Assembly (NCBI GenBank): GCA_944392975.1
Contig: CALXYN010000009.1
Coordinates: 1 to 52,449, forward strand
Length of the DNA stretch: 52,449 nucleotides
Source of the DNA: an uncultured Spirochaetaceae bacterium
GTDB taxonomy: Bacteria; Spirochaetota; Spirochaetia; Sphaerochaetales; Sphaerochaetaceae
Direction of reading: 5' to 3'
Both the position numbers and the translations under genes were made by a program. The notes below the pieces were generated by a model, which saw only the letters and a list, made by a program, of their open reading frames with translations, searched no databases and was not told where the DNA came from. Positions 1 to 8,915 of this stretch are shown piece after piece (within the stretch, counting starts at the first letter, position 1; every line of letters begins with the position of its first letter).

Positions 1-1
1 T

Positions 2-394
2 TCTCATATAACAATGCGTCCATCGATTACCAATCTATGGGCAGGGCTATACGCTGTCAATTACGATTTCCGAGGTGCGAAGACAGAATTCGACAATACA
101 GCCCGTTCTATAGGTTCCAGCATGTATGAATGGGTACAACAAGTGAAGGGAATGTGGGAGTGCGAAGCTGATTCATACAGGACACTTCTCGGTGTCTTCT
201 CTTGGATACAGCGGTTACCTGCGGATATTGCCGAAGCAGCTGCCAGCCAGGTATTGCACTCGGGCATATTCAGCGTCAGAGGATTCAAGGCGATAGTTTC
301 CAGATGCATCGCAGACAGGGATAAGGCAAGACAGGAGAAACAGACCCTCAACAGCATCTACATCGCTCATGTGGAGGATGGCAATGGATACTAA
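2..394 (+). CDS. istA: IS21-family transposase IstA, C-terminal fragment (cut by window edge)
   Basis: The frame is open from base 2, so this is the 3' part of a longer gene that starts outside the window. About 130 residues are visible. The call rests mainly on the partner: an istB-type ATPase gene starts inside its last codons. The C-terminal half is helical (LPADIAEAAASQVLHSG followed by a basic KARQEKQ stretch) and resembles the helical tail of IstA proteins, where an Ala-rich helix precedes the end. IstA is the DDE transposase of IS21 elements; its catalytic core would lie left of the window. Its own sequence is too divergent to be certain. Confidence 0.6.
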   Translation, partial: SHITMRPSITNLWAGLYAVNYDFRGAKTEFDNTARSIGSSMYEWVQQVKGMWECEADSYRTLLGVFSWIQRLPADIAEAAASQVLHSGIFSVRGFKAIVSRCIADRDKARQEKQTLNSIYIAHVEDGNGY

Positions 395-1121
395 GAATAG
401 CATACTCTCAATCTGTGATTCGCTTTATGTACTTGGACAGCAGAAGGCTGCTGAGGACATCCGCATGATAGCAGAGAAAGGCCGTCCGTCACTTGAGGAT
501 CTTTCATCATGCCTTCGTGATCATGCTGCCAGATTCTCGAATGAGAGATTCGAGCGCTATGCCAGGCGAGCCAAGATAGGAAACCTCTGCTCCTTTGATG
601 ACATCATCGATTCTCCTGACCGCAAGCTGGACATGGAATACATCTGTGAACTGAATTCACTGGACTTCATACGCAATGGATTCAATCTCGTGATCTGGGG
701 GCCTCCAGGAACAGGGAAGTCATGGATTGCGAGAATGATTGCCACATCGGCATGCGCTGCCGGCCTTCGTACGAGATGGACATCTTTCCCTGTACTTTAC
801 GACCAGTTGCTACGGATTTACAGGAACACTGATGGTCAGACTCTTGAAAGCAAGATCATGTATTATTCGAGATTTGACCTTCTATGCATAGATGAATTTC
901 CGAATGTTTATGAGATGGATCCTTTTCTTGTACACCAGATATTCAATACGTTTTCCGAAAGAGGGCATTCCATACTACTTTGCATGCAGTGCCAGCCGGA
1001 GAAGATGGAGGAACTGTTCTCGATAACAAGCATAGGACAGTCAATAAAGGGCCGAATTCTTCAGAGAGCTAAGAGGCTCCATCTAAGTGGTTCTGATCTT
1101 CGCCTGACAGACATCTCTTAA
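384..1121 (+). CDS. istB: IS21-family helper ATPase IstB
   Basis: AAA+ ATPase of about 245 aa, the usual IstB length. It has a Walker A motif GPPGTGKS near residue 106 and a Walker B motif LLCIDEF near residue 168. In IS21 elements IstB assembles on DNA and directs the IstA transposase to target sites. I chose the ATG at 384 because GGAGG at 373-377 is correctly spaced for it; in-frame ATGs at 369 and 378 lie before or against that site. It overlaps the end of the istA fragment by 11 bp, the typical translationally coupled IS21 arrangement. No stop or frameshift is visible, so the helper looks intact. Confidence 0.85.
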   Translation: MDTKNSILSICDSLYVLGQQKAAEDIRMIAEKGRPSLEDLSSCLRDHAARFSNERFERYARRAKIGNLCSFDDIIDSPDRKLDMEYICELNSLDFIRNGFNLVIWGPPGTGKSWIARMIATSACAAGLRTRWTSFPVLYDQLLRIYRNTDGQTLESKIMYYSRFDLLCIDEFPNVYEMDPFLVHQIFNTFSERGHSILLCMQCQPEKMEELFSITSIGQSIKGRILQRAKRLHLSGSDLRLTDIS

Positions 1122-1138
1122 GGATTTCTACGATTCCT

Positions 1139-1190
1139 GCGGATAGGTTCTCCGAATTGCAACGGATAACCTATCCGTTTTCAAGCGGAC
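1139..1190. repeat. Repeated and inverted GCGGATA motifs, candidate IS21 right end
   Basis: Directly downstream of istB, CGGATAGGTT (1140-1149) is repeated inverted as AACCTATCCG (1168-1177). The second part also folds on itself (AACGGATA, 1161-1168, with TATCCGTT, 1172-1179). Another GCGGA lies at 1185-1189. IS21-family ends are known to carry several short repeated transposase-binding motifs, so this is a plausible right terminus. The exact boundary cannot be set without the left end. Confidence 0.4.
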
Positions 1191-1235
1191 ACGCTCTCCT
1201 TTTTAGGCGGAAGAAAACACAAACTTGAGCTTGTC

Positions 1236-1787
1236 ATGAAAAAGGCAGCTCTTATTGATTTATCAGCCGTTGAGAATATGGAGGATCTGATTAGGAAACT
1301 ATTCTGGATTGCTCTTATCGAGTTCAATGGGGATGTTACTAATGAACTTGTGATTGTAAGTGAGAATCTGGGTTATGACATCCCTGAGGATCTTGTCTTC
1401 GATGATTTCAACGAACCGATAGAGATAAGGTATTCATTCGCAGGCAATGATTGTTTCATAGAGTTTCATTGGAACAAAGAGACAGGAGATACTATATGTG
1501 TAAGAATTGATAATCCTGAAGCATTGGATTTCATAACTGCGGATCTGAAGTATCTTGCAGCACTGAGGAGTCTTGATATGGATCCGGAGATGAAGGATAT
1601 AAGAATATATGAGCCAGAGTACTTTGGTGATGAGTCAGTCTGGCTGGAACATGGTGTGAAAGGCTACGAATACTTTCTTTCTGCGGATTGTTTTGTCAAC
1701 GACGAGTTTGTGCCGCTAGAGAATGACAAATGGATTGGATACAGAGCCGGAGATAGACTTGCCGATTTATATAAACCAAAGGTTTAG
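1236..1787 (+). CDS. Hypothetical acidic protein next to IS21
   Basis: 183-aa acidic protein with no signal peptide, membrane segment or motif that I recognise. It contains alternating hydrophobic and charged stretches (for example EIRYSFAGNDCFIEFHW near residue 70) that suggest a small alpha/beta domain. The start is uncertain: no Shine-Dalgarno sequence and no -10 element sit at a useful distance from the ATG at 1236, and the frame stays open upstream to about 1170 inside the candidate IS end. The gene may therefore have lost its own 5' region when the IS21 element inserted. Small acidic orphan proteins beside mobile elements are sometimes immunity proteins, but nothing here shows that. Confidence 0.5.
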   Translation: MKKAALIDLSAVENMEDLIRKLFWIALIEFNGDVTNELVIVSENLGYDIPEDLVFDDFNEPIEIRYSFAGNDCFIEFHWNKETGDTICVRIDNPEALDFITADLKYLAALRSLDMDPEMKDIRIYEPEYFGDESVWLEHGVKGYEYFLSADCFVNDEFVPLENDKWIGYRAGDRLADLYKPKV

Positions 1788-2425
1788 CTTATCAGAGAAG
1801 TATGATAATTGAATCCTTTGATGTTGTAGTGGTTTGAGAGAGAAGATTGAATGTGCTTCAATCCTATTTTGTGACTAGTTTTTGACGAACATAATTTTGC
1901 GAAATAGAGATAATTAGAAGAATAGAAATAAATATATGGTGTTATGCATAAGTACAACTACCAGATATAGTGTGAGTACATATGTTATCATTGAGATGGA
2001 GTAGTGTCAGGAAATTTGAAACTGATTCTTCTGGATGGCTGGTATTATACATGCATAAATATAATATATTGATTCAGGACTGTCTTTCTGATGAGAACTT
2101 CTATGGTTCGCCAGTTGTCAGGGTGTTATGTCTTGGAAATTGGAAATGTTCTTTTTTGATGATGATATCCATGTTCCATCGATTGATATCACTGGTACGT
2201 TTTTGGTACGTTTTTTGGAAAAAATAGCTTATTCCTGACATAATATGGAAAATATGTAGAAAATAAGTACTTACAGGATAATAGGATATAAATGGGCTCA
2301 AAATGTCTTTTTATGTTGCGATTTGTTGTATTTGTCATTATGTGTTTTTTAACATAATTTCTGTAATTTTTTGGACAATAAGAAAATGCTTTGTCTGAAT
2401 ATAATTATGATGAATCATTCTTTGT
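1788..2425. other. AT-rich stretch without an intact gene
   Basis: Between the orphan gene and the bmp promoter the DNA is clearly richer in A and T than the flanking genes. It holds the possible frameshifted remnant listed separately and a short tandem duplication of TGGTACGTTTT (2193-2203 and 2204-2214). I see no tRNA, riboswitch or intact reading frame with a ribosome binding site. Confidence 0.5.
1982..2234 (+). pseudogene. Possible frameshifted small gene remnant
   Basis: One frame runs from 1982 to a stop at 2227 and ends in an implausible Trp/Lys-rich tail. If one T is restored in the T run at 2152-2157, the reading passes into another frame and continues as FFDDDIHVPSIDITGTF to a stop at about 2234. 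That continuation looks more protein-like. The combined product would be about 85 aa. There is no convincing ribosome binding site and no family recognised. This could be a decayed gene, a sequencing error in a homopolymer, or chance. Confidence 0.25.
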
Positions 2426-2454
2426 TTGACAGCACATTAGAGTACAGTTAGAAT
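2426..2454 (+). promoter_or_regulatory. Sigma-70 type promoter of the bmp-nucleoside transporter operon
   Basis: TTGACA at 2426-2431, a 17-bp spacer, then TAGAAT at 2449-2454. Transcription would start near 2461, giving a leader of about 24 nt that contains AAAAGGAG just before the ATG at 2485. The short leader leaves no room for a riboswitch. Confidence 0.75.
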
Positions 2455-2484
2455 GGCGCTATAACATCCTAAAAGGAGAAATCA

Positions 2485-3543
2485 ATGAAGAAAGCCCTTG
2501 CTGTTTTGATGATGGTTGTACTCTCATTGGCAGTTTTCGCATCTGGTTCTGCAGAGAGTGCAAGTAGCACAGAGCTTATGCTTGGAATGGTCACGGACTC
2601 CGGTACCATCGATGACCGTTCATTCAATCAGGGAACATATGAAGGAGTAGCTCAGGCTGCTGATGAACTGGGATTGCAGTGCACATATCTCAGACCAGCT
2701 GGAACAACTACAACAGATTATCTGACAGCTATTTCCGACCTCTATGATAATGGATACAGATTCATTGCATGCCCTGGTTACCTCTTTGCAGAAGCTGTTG
2801 CTCAGGCTCAGGAAATGTACCCGGATCTTATGCTCATCATCATCGATGACGCACTTGCCTCTGGTATTGGATCTAATACAGTAGCTATTACTTTCAAGGA
2901 GCAGGAGTCCGGATTCATGGCTGGTCTTGCAACTGCTCTCAAGCTTCAGACTGGCGATGTAGGATTTGTCGGTGGTCTTGAAATTCCTGCTGTCCAGAAG
3001 TTCAACTGGGGATTCCAGCAGGGTGTTGCATATGCCAACGAGAATTTTGGAACATCCATCAATATGGATCCTTCCAACTTTGTTTACCAGGGATCTTTTG
3101 CTGATCTTGCAGGTGGACAGCAGCTTGCTGTTGCTATGTACGACAAGGGTGTTGATGCAATCTTCGCAGCTGCAGGTGGTACAGGTGTTGGTGTTATCAA
3201 CGAAGCAAAGAACCGCCGTCTTGCAGGCGAGGATGTCTGGGCAGTAGGTGTTGATGTTGACCAGTATTCCGTAGGTGATATGGGTAATGGAGAATCATGT
3301 ATTCTTACATCTGCTATGAAGGATGTAACAGGTGTTGCTTATGACCAGGCAATGGCTGCAGCAAATGGCACATTCCAGGGTGGTACACATCTCATTCTTG
3401 GTGTTGCAGAGGGCAGGGCAGGTATTCCTGCAACAAACCCGAACCTCACTCCTGAGATTGAGGAGACTGTCGCATCTGTTGCCGAGCTTATCGCTGATGG
3501 CACAATTGTCATTCAGGATACAGCTGATGGCCTTATTCCTTAA
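2485..3543 (+). CDS. BMP-family (PnrA/TmpC-like) nucleoside ABC transporter substrate-binding protein
   Basis: 352-aa periplasmic binding protein of the basic membrane protein (Bmp/Med) family. In Treponema the family member TmpC/PnrA binds purine nucleosides. Residues 1-20 form a signal peptide ending in FASGSAES. No lipobox cysteine is present, so cleavage by signal peptidase I after FA is more likely than lipidation. The mature start (LGMVTDSGTIDDRSFNQGTYEG) is the classic family signature, and the loop AVTFKEQE-like ITFKEQESGFMAG near residue 133 is also typical. It is the first gene of an operon with an ATPase, two permeases and a purine nucleoside phosphorylase, which supports purine nucleoside import. 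Strong Shine-Dalgarno AAAAGGAG and a clear promoter point to high expression. Confidence 0.9.
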   Translation: MKKALAVLMMVVLSLAVFASGSAESASSTELMLGMVTDSGTIDDRSFNQGTYEGVAQAADELGLQCTYLRPAGTTTTDYLTAISDLYDNGYRFIACPGYLFAEAVAQAQEMYPDLMLIIIDDALASGIGSNTVAITFKEQESGFMAGLATALKLQTGDVGFVGGLEIPAVQKFNWGFQQGVAYANENFGTSINMDPSNFVYQGSFADLAGGQQLAVAMYDKGVDAIFAAAGGTGVGVINEAKNRRLAGEDVWAVGVDVDQYSVGDMGNGESCILTSAMKDVTGVAYDQAMAAANGTFQGGTHLILGVAEGRAGIPATNPNLTPEIEETVASVAELIADGTIVIQDTADGLIP

Positions 3544-3562
3544 CGGAAGAAGATGATCCAAC

Positions 3563-3590
3563 AGGCCGCCGGAATAATGGCGGCCTTTCT
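3563..3590 (+). terminator. Hairpin between binding protein and ATPase genes (partial terminator)
   Basis: AGGCCGCC (3563-3570) and GGCGGCCT (3579-3586) form an 8-bp GC-rich stem with an 8-nt loop, followed by a short T-rich run (TTTCTT). It lies between the substrate-binding protein and its ATPase. It probably terminates part of the transcripts so that the binding protein is made in excess. Confidence 0.7.
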
Positions 3591-3633
3591 TGAATTAACG
3601 CACATTATGTGCCCTCTTGGATGGGAGAAGCCA

Positions 3634-5151
3634 TTGAATTACGTTATTGAAATGCTTGATATCTGGAAGGAATTCCCTGGTATCGTGGCTAACGGCGGAA
3701 TCACCTTACAGGTCAAAGAAGGTGAGATCCATGCAATTCTGGGAGAGAACGGAGCTGGAAAATCCACGCTCATGAGTATTCTCTTCGGTCTTTATCATGC
3801 AGATAAAGGAACAATAAAAGTCAGGGGAAAGGAAGTTGATATCAAAAACCCGAATGATGCCTTTGACCTGGGTATCGGTATGGTTCATCAGCACTTCCAG
3901 CTGGTTCATAATTTTACCGTCGCAGAAAACATAATAATGGGAAAAGAAGGGGGCTTTGTTTATGACATTAAAAAAGCCTCAAGAAAGATAAAAGAAATCT
4001 CAGAGCGTTATGGTCTTTCGATTGAGCCGGATATGGTCATCGAGGATATTACGGTAGGAATGCAGCAGAGAGTAGAGATTCTTAAAATGCTCTATCGTGA
4101 TGCCGATATCCTTATTTTCGATGAGCCTACTGCCGTGCTTACCCCTCAGGAGATTGATGAGCTGATGCAGATTATGAAAAATCTGGCAGCGGAAGGAAAA
4201 TCCATCATCCTCATCACTCATAAGCTCGATGAGATTAAAGCCGTAGCGGACCGCTGTACAATCATCAGGCGAGGTAAGCTCATAGATGTTGTTGATGTGA
4301 AAACAGCAACAGTCGAGGAAATGGCTGCGGCAATGGTTGGCCGTCCTGTATCCTTCAAGGTTGATAAAAAACCTTGCAAGCCAGGAAAGCCTATTCTTGA
4401 AATTGAGCATCTGTCCGTGATGAACAGCAAAAAAGTCCTTGGAGTTGATGATTTCTCGCTTACGATTCATGGGGGAGAGATCATCGGTCTTGCCGGAGTT
4501 GACGGCAATGGTCAGACAGAACTTGTGGAAGCAATCACTGGTCTGAGGAAGGTTGAGAGCGGTCATATCAAGTTCAATGGCAAGGATATCACAATGCTCT
4601 CAATCGCAGAGCGCAATGACATGGGACTCGGGCATATCCCGGAAGACAGACAGAAAAGGGGACTCATCCTTTCAGCTCCTCTTACCTCGAACATGGTTAT
4701 AAAGAAGTTCACGAAAGAGCCGTTCGCGCACCATGGTCTTCTTGATTATGCGGAAATAAAAAAGTACTCAGAGGAAATCATCAGGAAATTTGATGTGCGT
4801 TCCGGTGAAGGTGCAGATTCTCTTGCTGGAAAGCTTTCCGGTGGTAATCAGCAGAAGGCAATCATCGGGCGTGAAATAACCTCCGATCCTGATCTTCTGA
4901 TTGCAGTACAGCCGACACGCGGTCTTGATGTCGGTGCAATCGAGTATATTCACAACCAGCTCGTTGAGGAACGTGACAAAGGAAAGGCTATTCTTCTTGT
5001 TTCCTTCGAGCTTGATGAGATTTTCAACCTCTCGGACAAGATTGTAGTTATCTCGGGTGGCAAGCTCATAGATATTGTCAATACTTCTGAGACTGATGAA
5101 CATGCTGTCGGTCTGATGATGGCCGGAATCAGAAAGGATGGTGGAAAATGA
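3634..5151 (+). CDS. BMP-type nucleoside ABC transporter, duplicated ATP-binding protein
   Basis: About 505 aa with two fused ABC domains, the usual length for this class (NupA/RbsA-like). Domain 1 has Walker A GENGAGKS near residue 37 and Walker B ILIFDEPTAVLTPQE near 159. Domain 2 has the degenerate Walker A GVDGNGQ near 290 and the signature LSGGNQQKA near 400, followed by a Walker B whose acidic residue is replaced (LLIAVQPTRGLD). This asymmetry is normal for the family. I place the start at TTG 3634 (NYVIEMLDIWKEFPG), with GGGAGA just upstream. The frame continues back to 3553, but that part overlaps the terminator hairpin and does not match the family. It energises the permeases encoded next. 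Confidence 0.9.
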   Translation: MNYVIEMLDIWKEFPGIVANGGITLQVKEGEIHAILGENGAGKSTLMSILFGLYHADKGTIKVRGKEVDIKNPNDAFDLGIGMVHQHFQLVHNFTVAENIIMGKEGGFVYDIKKASRKIKEISERYGLSIEPDMVIEDITVGMQQRVEILKMLYRDADILIFDEPTAVLTPQEIDELMQIMKNLAAEGKSIILITHKLDEIKAVADRCTIIRRGKLIDVVDVKTATVEEMAAAMVGRPVSFKVDKKPCKPGKPILEIEHLSVMNSKKVLGVDDFSLTIHGGEIIGLAGVDGNGQTELVEAITGLRKVESGHIKFNGKDITMLSIAERNDMGLGHIPEDRQKRGLILSAPLTSNMVIKKFTKEPFAHHGLLDYAEIKKYSEEIIRKFDVRSGEGADSLAGKLSGGNQQKAIIGREITSDPDLLIAVQPTRGLDVGAIEYIHNQLVEERDKGKAILLVSFELDEIFNLSDKIVVISGGKLIDIVNTSETDEHAVGLMMAGIRKDGGK

Positions 5152-6368
5152 GACAGAAAGGAGTGATTAACAAACCTCTGGAAGCAAGGACCGCATCGCC
5201 ACTGTTAGTGTCTCTTTCTGCAGTGTTCCTTGGCATTATCGCTGGCTGTATCTTTATCCTGTGTCTTGGTAAGAATCCATTTGCTGGATTCGAGAGAATC
5301 CTCTTTGGTGCCCTGTCCAATACTCGCCGTATAGGCAATACGCTTGGAATGTCCACACAGCTTATCCTTATAGGATTATCTGTAGCCTTTGCATTCAAGA
5401 CGGGTCTTTTCAACATTGGAGCCTCAGGGCAGATGCTTGTTGGCGGTATAACCGGTTCCATACTTGCTTATTATCTGCCGATGGATATGCCACGTTTTAT
5501 CTATCTCCCGATAATCATCGTCGCAGCAATGCTTGCCGGTGCGTTCTGGGGTTTTCTGTCCGGTCTTCTGAAAGCCAAGTTCAACGTGCATGAAGTTGTT
5601 TCAACAATCATGCTTAACTGGATAGCTTATTGGATTGTCTATGATTTCATTCCCCGTTTCATCATCGATCCGACAATCTCCGTGAAATCCAAACCAATTG
5701 AAACTGTGCATACTCTCAGGGCGGATTGGCTTACAGACCTCACAGCATTCTCCACACTTAATTATGGTTTCTTCCTGGCTATCATCATGTGTGTTGTTGT
5801 ATGGTTCATCCTGCAGAAGACGACTCTTGGTTTCAATCTCAAGGCTGTCGGTTCAAACCGCTTCTGCGCTGAATATGCAGGAATCAAGGTGAATCGATCC
5901 ATCATGATTTCTATGGCCATTGCAGGAGCCCTTGCAAGTCTTGCCGGCCTTACATATTACTGCGGTTATTCAAACATCATGGAAATGGGAAAGATGCCAA
6001 ATGAAGGTTACGACGGTATTGCTGTAGCCCTTCTCGGCAACTGCTCTCCTATTGGTATTTTCTTCTCTGCAATCTTCTTCGGTATCCTCAAGATGGGAAG
6101 AGGATCTCTGGCTGCAACGGGAATTCCTACAGAGATAGCAGATACAATCATCGCAACCATCATCTACTTCACAGCAACGAATGTCATTCTAGCATCGTTC
6201 TGGAATAGAATCTTCCATTCCAGTTTTGAGAAAAAGGAAGAAGCTGCAGTCAAGGCTGCTCTCAGCCATGGAGACAACACTCCCGTAAGCCAGATGACAA
6301 AAGAAAAATTCAAGGCTTATGCAAAAGAAGGCAAAGCGCTTCTGAAAGAAGAGAAGGAGGTAAGGTAA
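5148..6368 (+). CDS. Nucleoside ABC transporter permease 1
   Basis: 406-aa inner-membrane permease of the branched-chain/BMP type (YufP/NupB-like). Multiple membrane segments run from about residue 23 to 345, including the conserved GLFNIGASGQMLVGGITG near residue 85 and EVVSTIMLNWIAYW near 150. The C-terminal 50 residues are a charged, lysine- and glutamate-rich tail, longer than usual. Its ATG overlaps the ATPase stop (ATGA), so the two are translationally coupled. Confidence 0.88.
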   Translation: MRQKGVINKPLEARTASPLLVSLSAVFLGIIAGCIFILCLGKNPFAGFERILFGALSNTRRIGNTLGMSTQLILIGLSVAFAFKTGLFNIGASGQMLVGGITGSILAYYLPMDMPRFIYLPIIIVAAMLAGAFWGFLSGLLKAKFNVHEVVSTIMLNWIAYWIVYDFIPRFIIDPTISVKSKPIETVHTLRADWLTDLTAFSTLNYGFFLAIIMCVVVWFILQKTTLGFNLKAVGSNRFCAEYAGIKVNRSIMISMAIAGALASLAGLTYYCGYSNIMEMGKMPNEGYDGIAVALLGNCSPIGIFFSAIFFGILKMGRGSLAATGIPTEIADTIIATIIYFTATNVILASFWNRIFHSSFEKKEEAAVKAALSHGDNTPVSQMTKEKFKAYAKEGKALLKEEKEVR

Positions 6369-7321
6369 TGGAATTCTGGAACGTACTTACAAGCATTATA
6401 CCTTCGGCAATTGCGTATACCATCCCTATCCTCATGGGTGCGCTTGGTGGACTTTATTCGGAACGTTCCGGCGTCACAAACCTCTGTATTGAGGGTCTGA
6501 TGCTCTTCGGAGTATTCTCATCAGCGGCCACAATCGTGAAGCTGCAGGCTATTCCGGGGTTCAGTTTTACGCTTGCCATCATCATCGGAATTTTAGTGGC
6601 AATGGTTGCCTCTACGCTTTTGTCCGTACTTCATGCCTTTGCGGCAATTAACCTGAAAGCCAATCAGGTCATTTCCGGAACAGCAATCAACATGCTATCC
6701 ACAGCTGTGTCACTTTTTCTTGCACAGACCATCACTGGAAGTGGTAACATCACGATTGTCAGAGCTATTGTCCGCCAGAATGTGCCATTGCTTTCAAAGA
6801 TACCTGTCATCGGACCTTTATTCTTCACCAGCACTTACTGGACAACATGGGTCTGTCTCATACTCTGGGGCCTGTCATGGTTCCTTCTTTACAAGACTTC
6901 TTTCGGTCTTAGGCTCCGTGCTTGTGGTGAACATCCATCTGCTGTGGCTTCAGCTGGAGTGAATGTACACAAGATGCGCTACATCGGAGTACTGGCTTCC
7001 GGATTGCTATCAGGCATCGGTGGAGCCTGTATTCTCGTAACATATGCAGGAGAGTACAATGCGGGAAGCGGAATAAATGGACTTGGATTCCTTGCTATCG
7101 CTGCTCTTATATTCGGACAGTGGAAGCCGCTTGGAATTCTTGGTTCTACATTCTTCTTCGGTCTTTGTATGACGATTGCAAACATGGGCAAGGTGTTTCC
7201 TATTTTCCAGAGCATACCGACAGGTTATCTTGGTATGTTCCCGTATGTGGCAACACTTATCGCTCTTATTTTCTCCAGCCGTAAGAGCGCTGCGCCTCTT
7301 GCTTCTGGAGAACCATTCTAG
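6368..7321 (+). CDS. Nucleoside ABC transporter permease 2
   Basis: 317-aa permease (YufQ/NupC-like partner). It opens with an amphipathic helix and the conserved region LGGLYSERSGVTNLCIEGLMLFG near residues 26-48. NLKANQVISGTAINMLS near 97-113 is the permease coupling region. Translation starts within TAATG at the end of permease 1, with AAGGAGGTAAGG as ribosome binding site. The heterodimer with permease 1 would form the transmembrane channel. Confidence 0.88.
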   Translation: MEFWNVLTSIIPSAIAYTIPILMGALGGLYSERSGVTNLCIEGLMLFGVFSSAATIVKLQAIPGFSFTLAIIIGILVAMVASTLLSVLHAFAAINLKANQVISGTAINMLSTAVSLFLAQTITGSGNITIVRAIVRQNVPLLSKIPVIGPLFFTSTYWTTWVCLILWGLSWFLLYKTSFGLRLRACGEHPSAVASAGVNVHKMRYIGVLASGLLSGIGGACILVTYAGEYNAGSGINGLGFLAIAALIFGQWKPLGILGSTFFFGLCMTIANMGKVFPIFQSIPTGYLGMFPYVATLIALIFSSRKSAAPLASGEPF

Positions 7322-7330
7322 GAGGACTTT

Positions 7331-8167
7331 ATGGATCTTATGGAAAAGCTTTCGGAGACGAAAGCATATATCGAATCGAAACTTGATGGCAGAAAGCCTG
7401 TAATCGGCCTCATCCTTGGTTCTGGGCTGGGGGAGATGGCGGATGCCATCGAGAATGCCGCCATCATTGATTATCACGACATTCCTTATTTCCCCGTCTC
7501 GACAGTTCCCGGACACAAAGGCCGTCTTGTCATAGGGGAACTTGAAGGAAAGACCGTTCTCTGCATGCAGGGACGCTTCCATTACTACGAAGGATATTCA
7601 ATGGATGAGGTTGTGTATCCGATCCGGACGATGAAGGTGCTCGGAATCAATGCGCTCTTCCTTACAAATGCCGCAGGTTGCGTTAACACTTCGTGGAAAC
7701 CCGGAGATCTGATGATCATCACCGATCATATAAAGCTCATTGCGGAAAATCCTCTCAGAGGAAGAAATCCAGAAGAGCTTGGCAACCGCTTTTTTGATAT
7801 GACACGCGCTTACGATAAGACGCTTGTCTCAATGACGGAGAAAGCTGCAGAAGATCTTGGCATCGGAATAAGGAAAGGCATCTACATGCTCTTCACAGGA
7901 CCTTCTTTTGAGACGGCTGCGGAGGTACGTTTCGCGCGTCTTGCAGGCGCCGATGCTGTCGGTATGTCAACAGTTCCAGAAGCAATTGCTGCATCCCATA
8001 TGAGGATGAATACAATGGGTATCAGCTGTCTGACCAACATGGCTGCAGGAATTCTTGATCAGCCGCTTAACCATGAAGAGGTTCTGGAGACAGGAGAGAG
8101 GGTGAAAAGGACATTCTCAGCTCTTGTCAGGGAATGTGTGAAGAGATGGCCGGAGGAAAAGCTTTAA
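7331..8167 (+). CDS. Purine nucleoside phosphorylase (inosine/guanosine type)
   Basis: 278 aa, the normal length of the trimeric PNP family (PunA/human-type). It splits inosine or guanosine with phosphate into base and ribose 1-phosphate in the cytoplasm. Visible landmarks are the phosphate-binding GSGLG near residue 30, VPGHKG near 63, RFHYYEGY near 84, TNAAG near 115, GPSFET near 197 and VGMST near 215. In TNMAAG near 240 the asparagine is the residue that selects 6-oxopurines in characterised enzymes. It is the fifth gene of the nucleoside transporter operon, 9 bp after the permease with AGGAGG before the ATG, so import and phosphorolysis are coupled. Confidence 0.92.
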   Translation: MDLMEKLSETKAYIESKLDGRKPVIGLILGSGLGEMADAIENAAIIDYHDIPYFPVSTVPGHKGRLVIGELEGKTVLCMQGRFHYYEGYSMDEVVYPIRTMKVLGINALFLTNAAGCVNTSWKPGDLMIITDHIKLIAENPLRGRNPEELGNRFFDMTRAYDKTLVSMTEKAAEDLGIGIRKGIYMLFTGPSFETAAEVRFARLAGADAVGMSTVPEAIAASHMRMNTMGISCLTNMAAGILDQPLNHEEVLETGERVKRTFSALVRECVKRWPEEKL

Positions 8168-8213
8168 GCATCTTCCCACAAGATATGTTCTTCGTGATAA
8201 TCTGAAGGTGGAT

Positions 8214-8915
8214 ATGAAGATTCTCTGCATTTCGGACGCGACTGACACTCTTATCTATTCGACGATTGCTCCTGATCTCTACAAGGATGTGGATTTTGTC
8301 ATTTCTGCCGGAGATCTTCCTCTCCGGTACTATGATTATATCCAGACAATGCTGAAAAAGGATGTCTGGTATGTGTATGGCAATCATAACCTGGAGGAAT
8401 TCGGCCGGATGATGAAAGGGGCAGGACGCGATGATCTTGCTCAGCGTTATACTATCAACGACCCCCATTCACTTCCTGTTTTCGGGGGTTGTTTTGTTGA
8501 TGGAAAGTGTATTTACGATAACCGCAACGATCTGATCATTATGGGGTTAGGCGGTTCGATGCTTTACAATAATGGAGATAGCCAGTATACAGAAAAGCAG
8601 ATGCAGTGGAGAATCAACAGACTCATTCCACGTTTGATTTACAACAAAAAACGCTATGGCAGAGCTCTGGATATCCTTATAACGCATGCGCCTCCCCGGG
8701 GAATGGGAGACGGAGAGGACCTCTGTCATAAGGGATTTGAGTGTTTCTTGCAGTTCATGGAAAAATACAGGCCGAAATACCTGCTTCATGGACATGTGCA
8801 TCTCGATGATATCAATGCGCCGAGAATTTCTGAGTATTGTGACACTAAGGTGATAAACATTTATAAGAACTACATCCTGGAGGATGATACTTTGGGGAAG
8901 AGCAATGCCAATTGA
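8214..8915 (+). CDS. Calcineurin-like metallophosphoesterase
   Basis: About 233 aa, cytoplasmic. The metallophosphoesterase motifs appear in order: CISDATD near the N terminus (a variant of D-x-H), SAGDLP near residue 35, YGNHN near 60, THAPPRG near 158 and HGHVH near 195. The D-x-H histidine is replaced, as in some subfamilies. I prefer the ATG at 8214 (GAAGG spaced 5 nt) over the GTG at 8208. It follows pnp by 46 bp on the same strand and overlaps the next gene, so it may belong to the same transcript. The substrate cannot be read from the sequence. Confidence 0.8.
   Translation: MKILCISDATDTLIYSTIAPDLYKDVDFVISAGDLPLRYYDYIQTMLKKDVWYVYGNHNLEEFGRMMKGAGRDDLAQRYTINDPHSLPVFGGCFVDGKCIYDNRNDLIIMGLGGSMLYNNGDSQYTEKQMQWRINRLIPRLIYNKKRYGRALDILITHAPPRGMGDGEDLCHKGFECFLQFMEKYRPKYLLHGHVHLDDINAPRISEYCDTKVINIYKNYILEDDTLGKSNAN

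Noticed and set aside
2234-2300. Stretch with CCTGACATAATATGG that recalls a purine riboswitch core before the nucleoside transporter
   Set aside because: The conserved UCUACC and closing elements are missing, and the promoter lies downstream at 2426-2454, leaving only a 24-nt leader.
4000-4566. Long antisense open frames inside the ABC ATPase and other genes
   Set aside because: They lie opposite strong, family-matching genes, have no ribosome binding sites and have no plausible protein composition.
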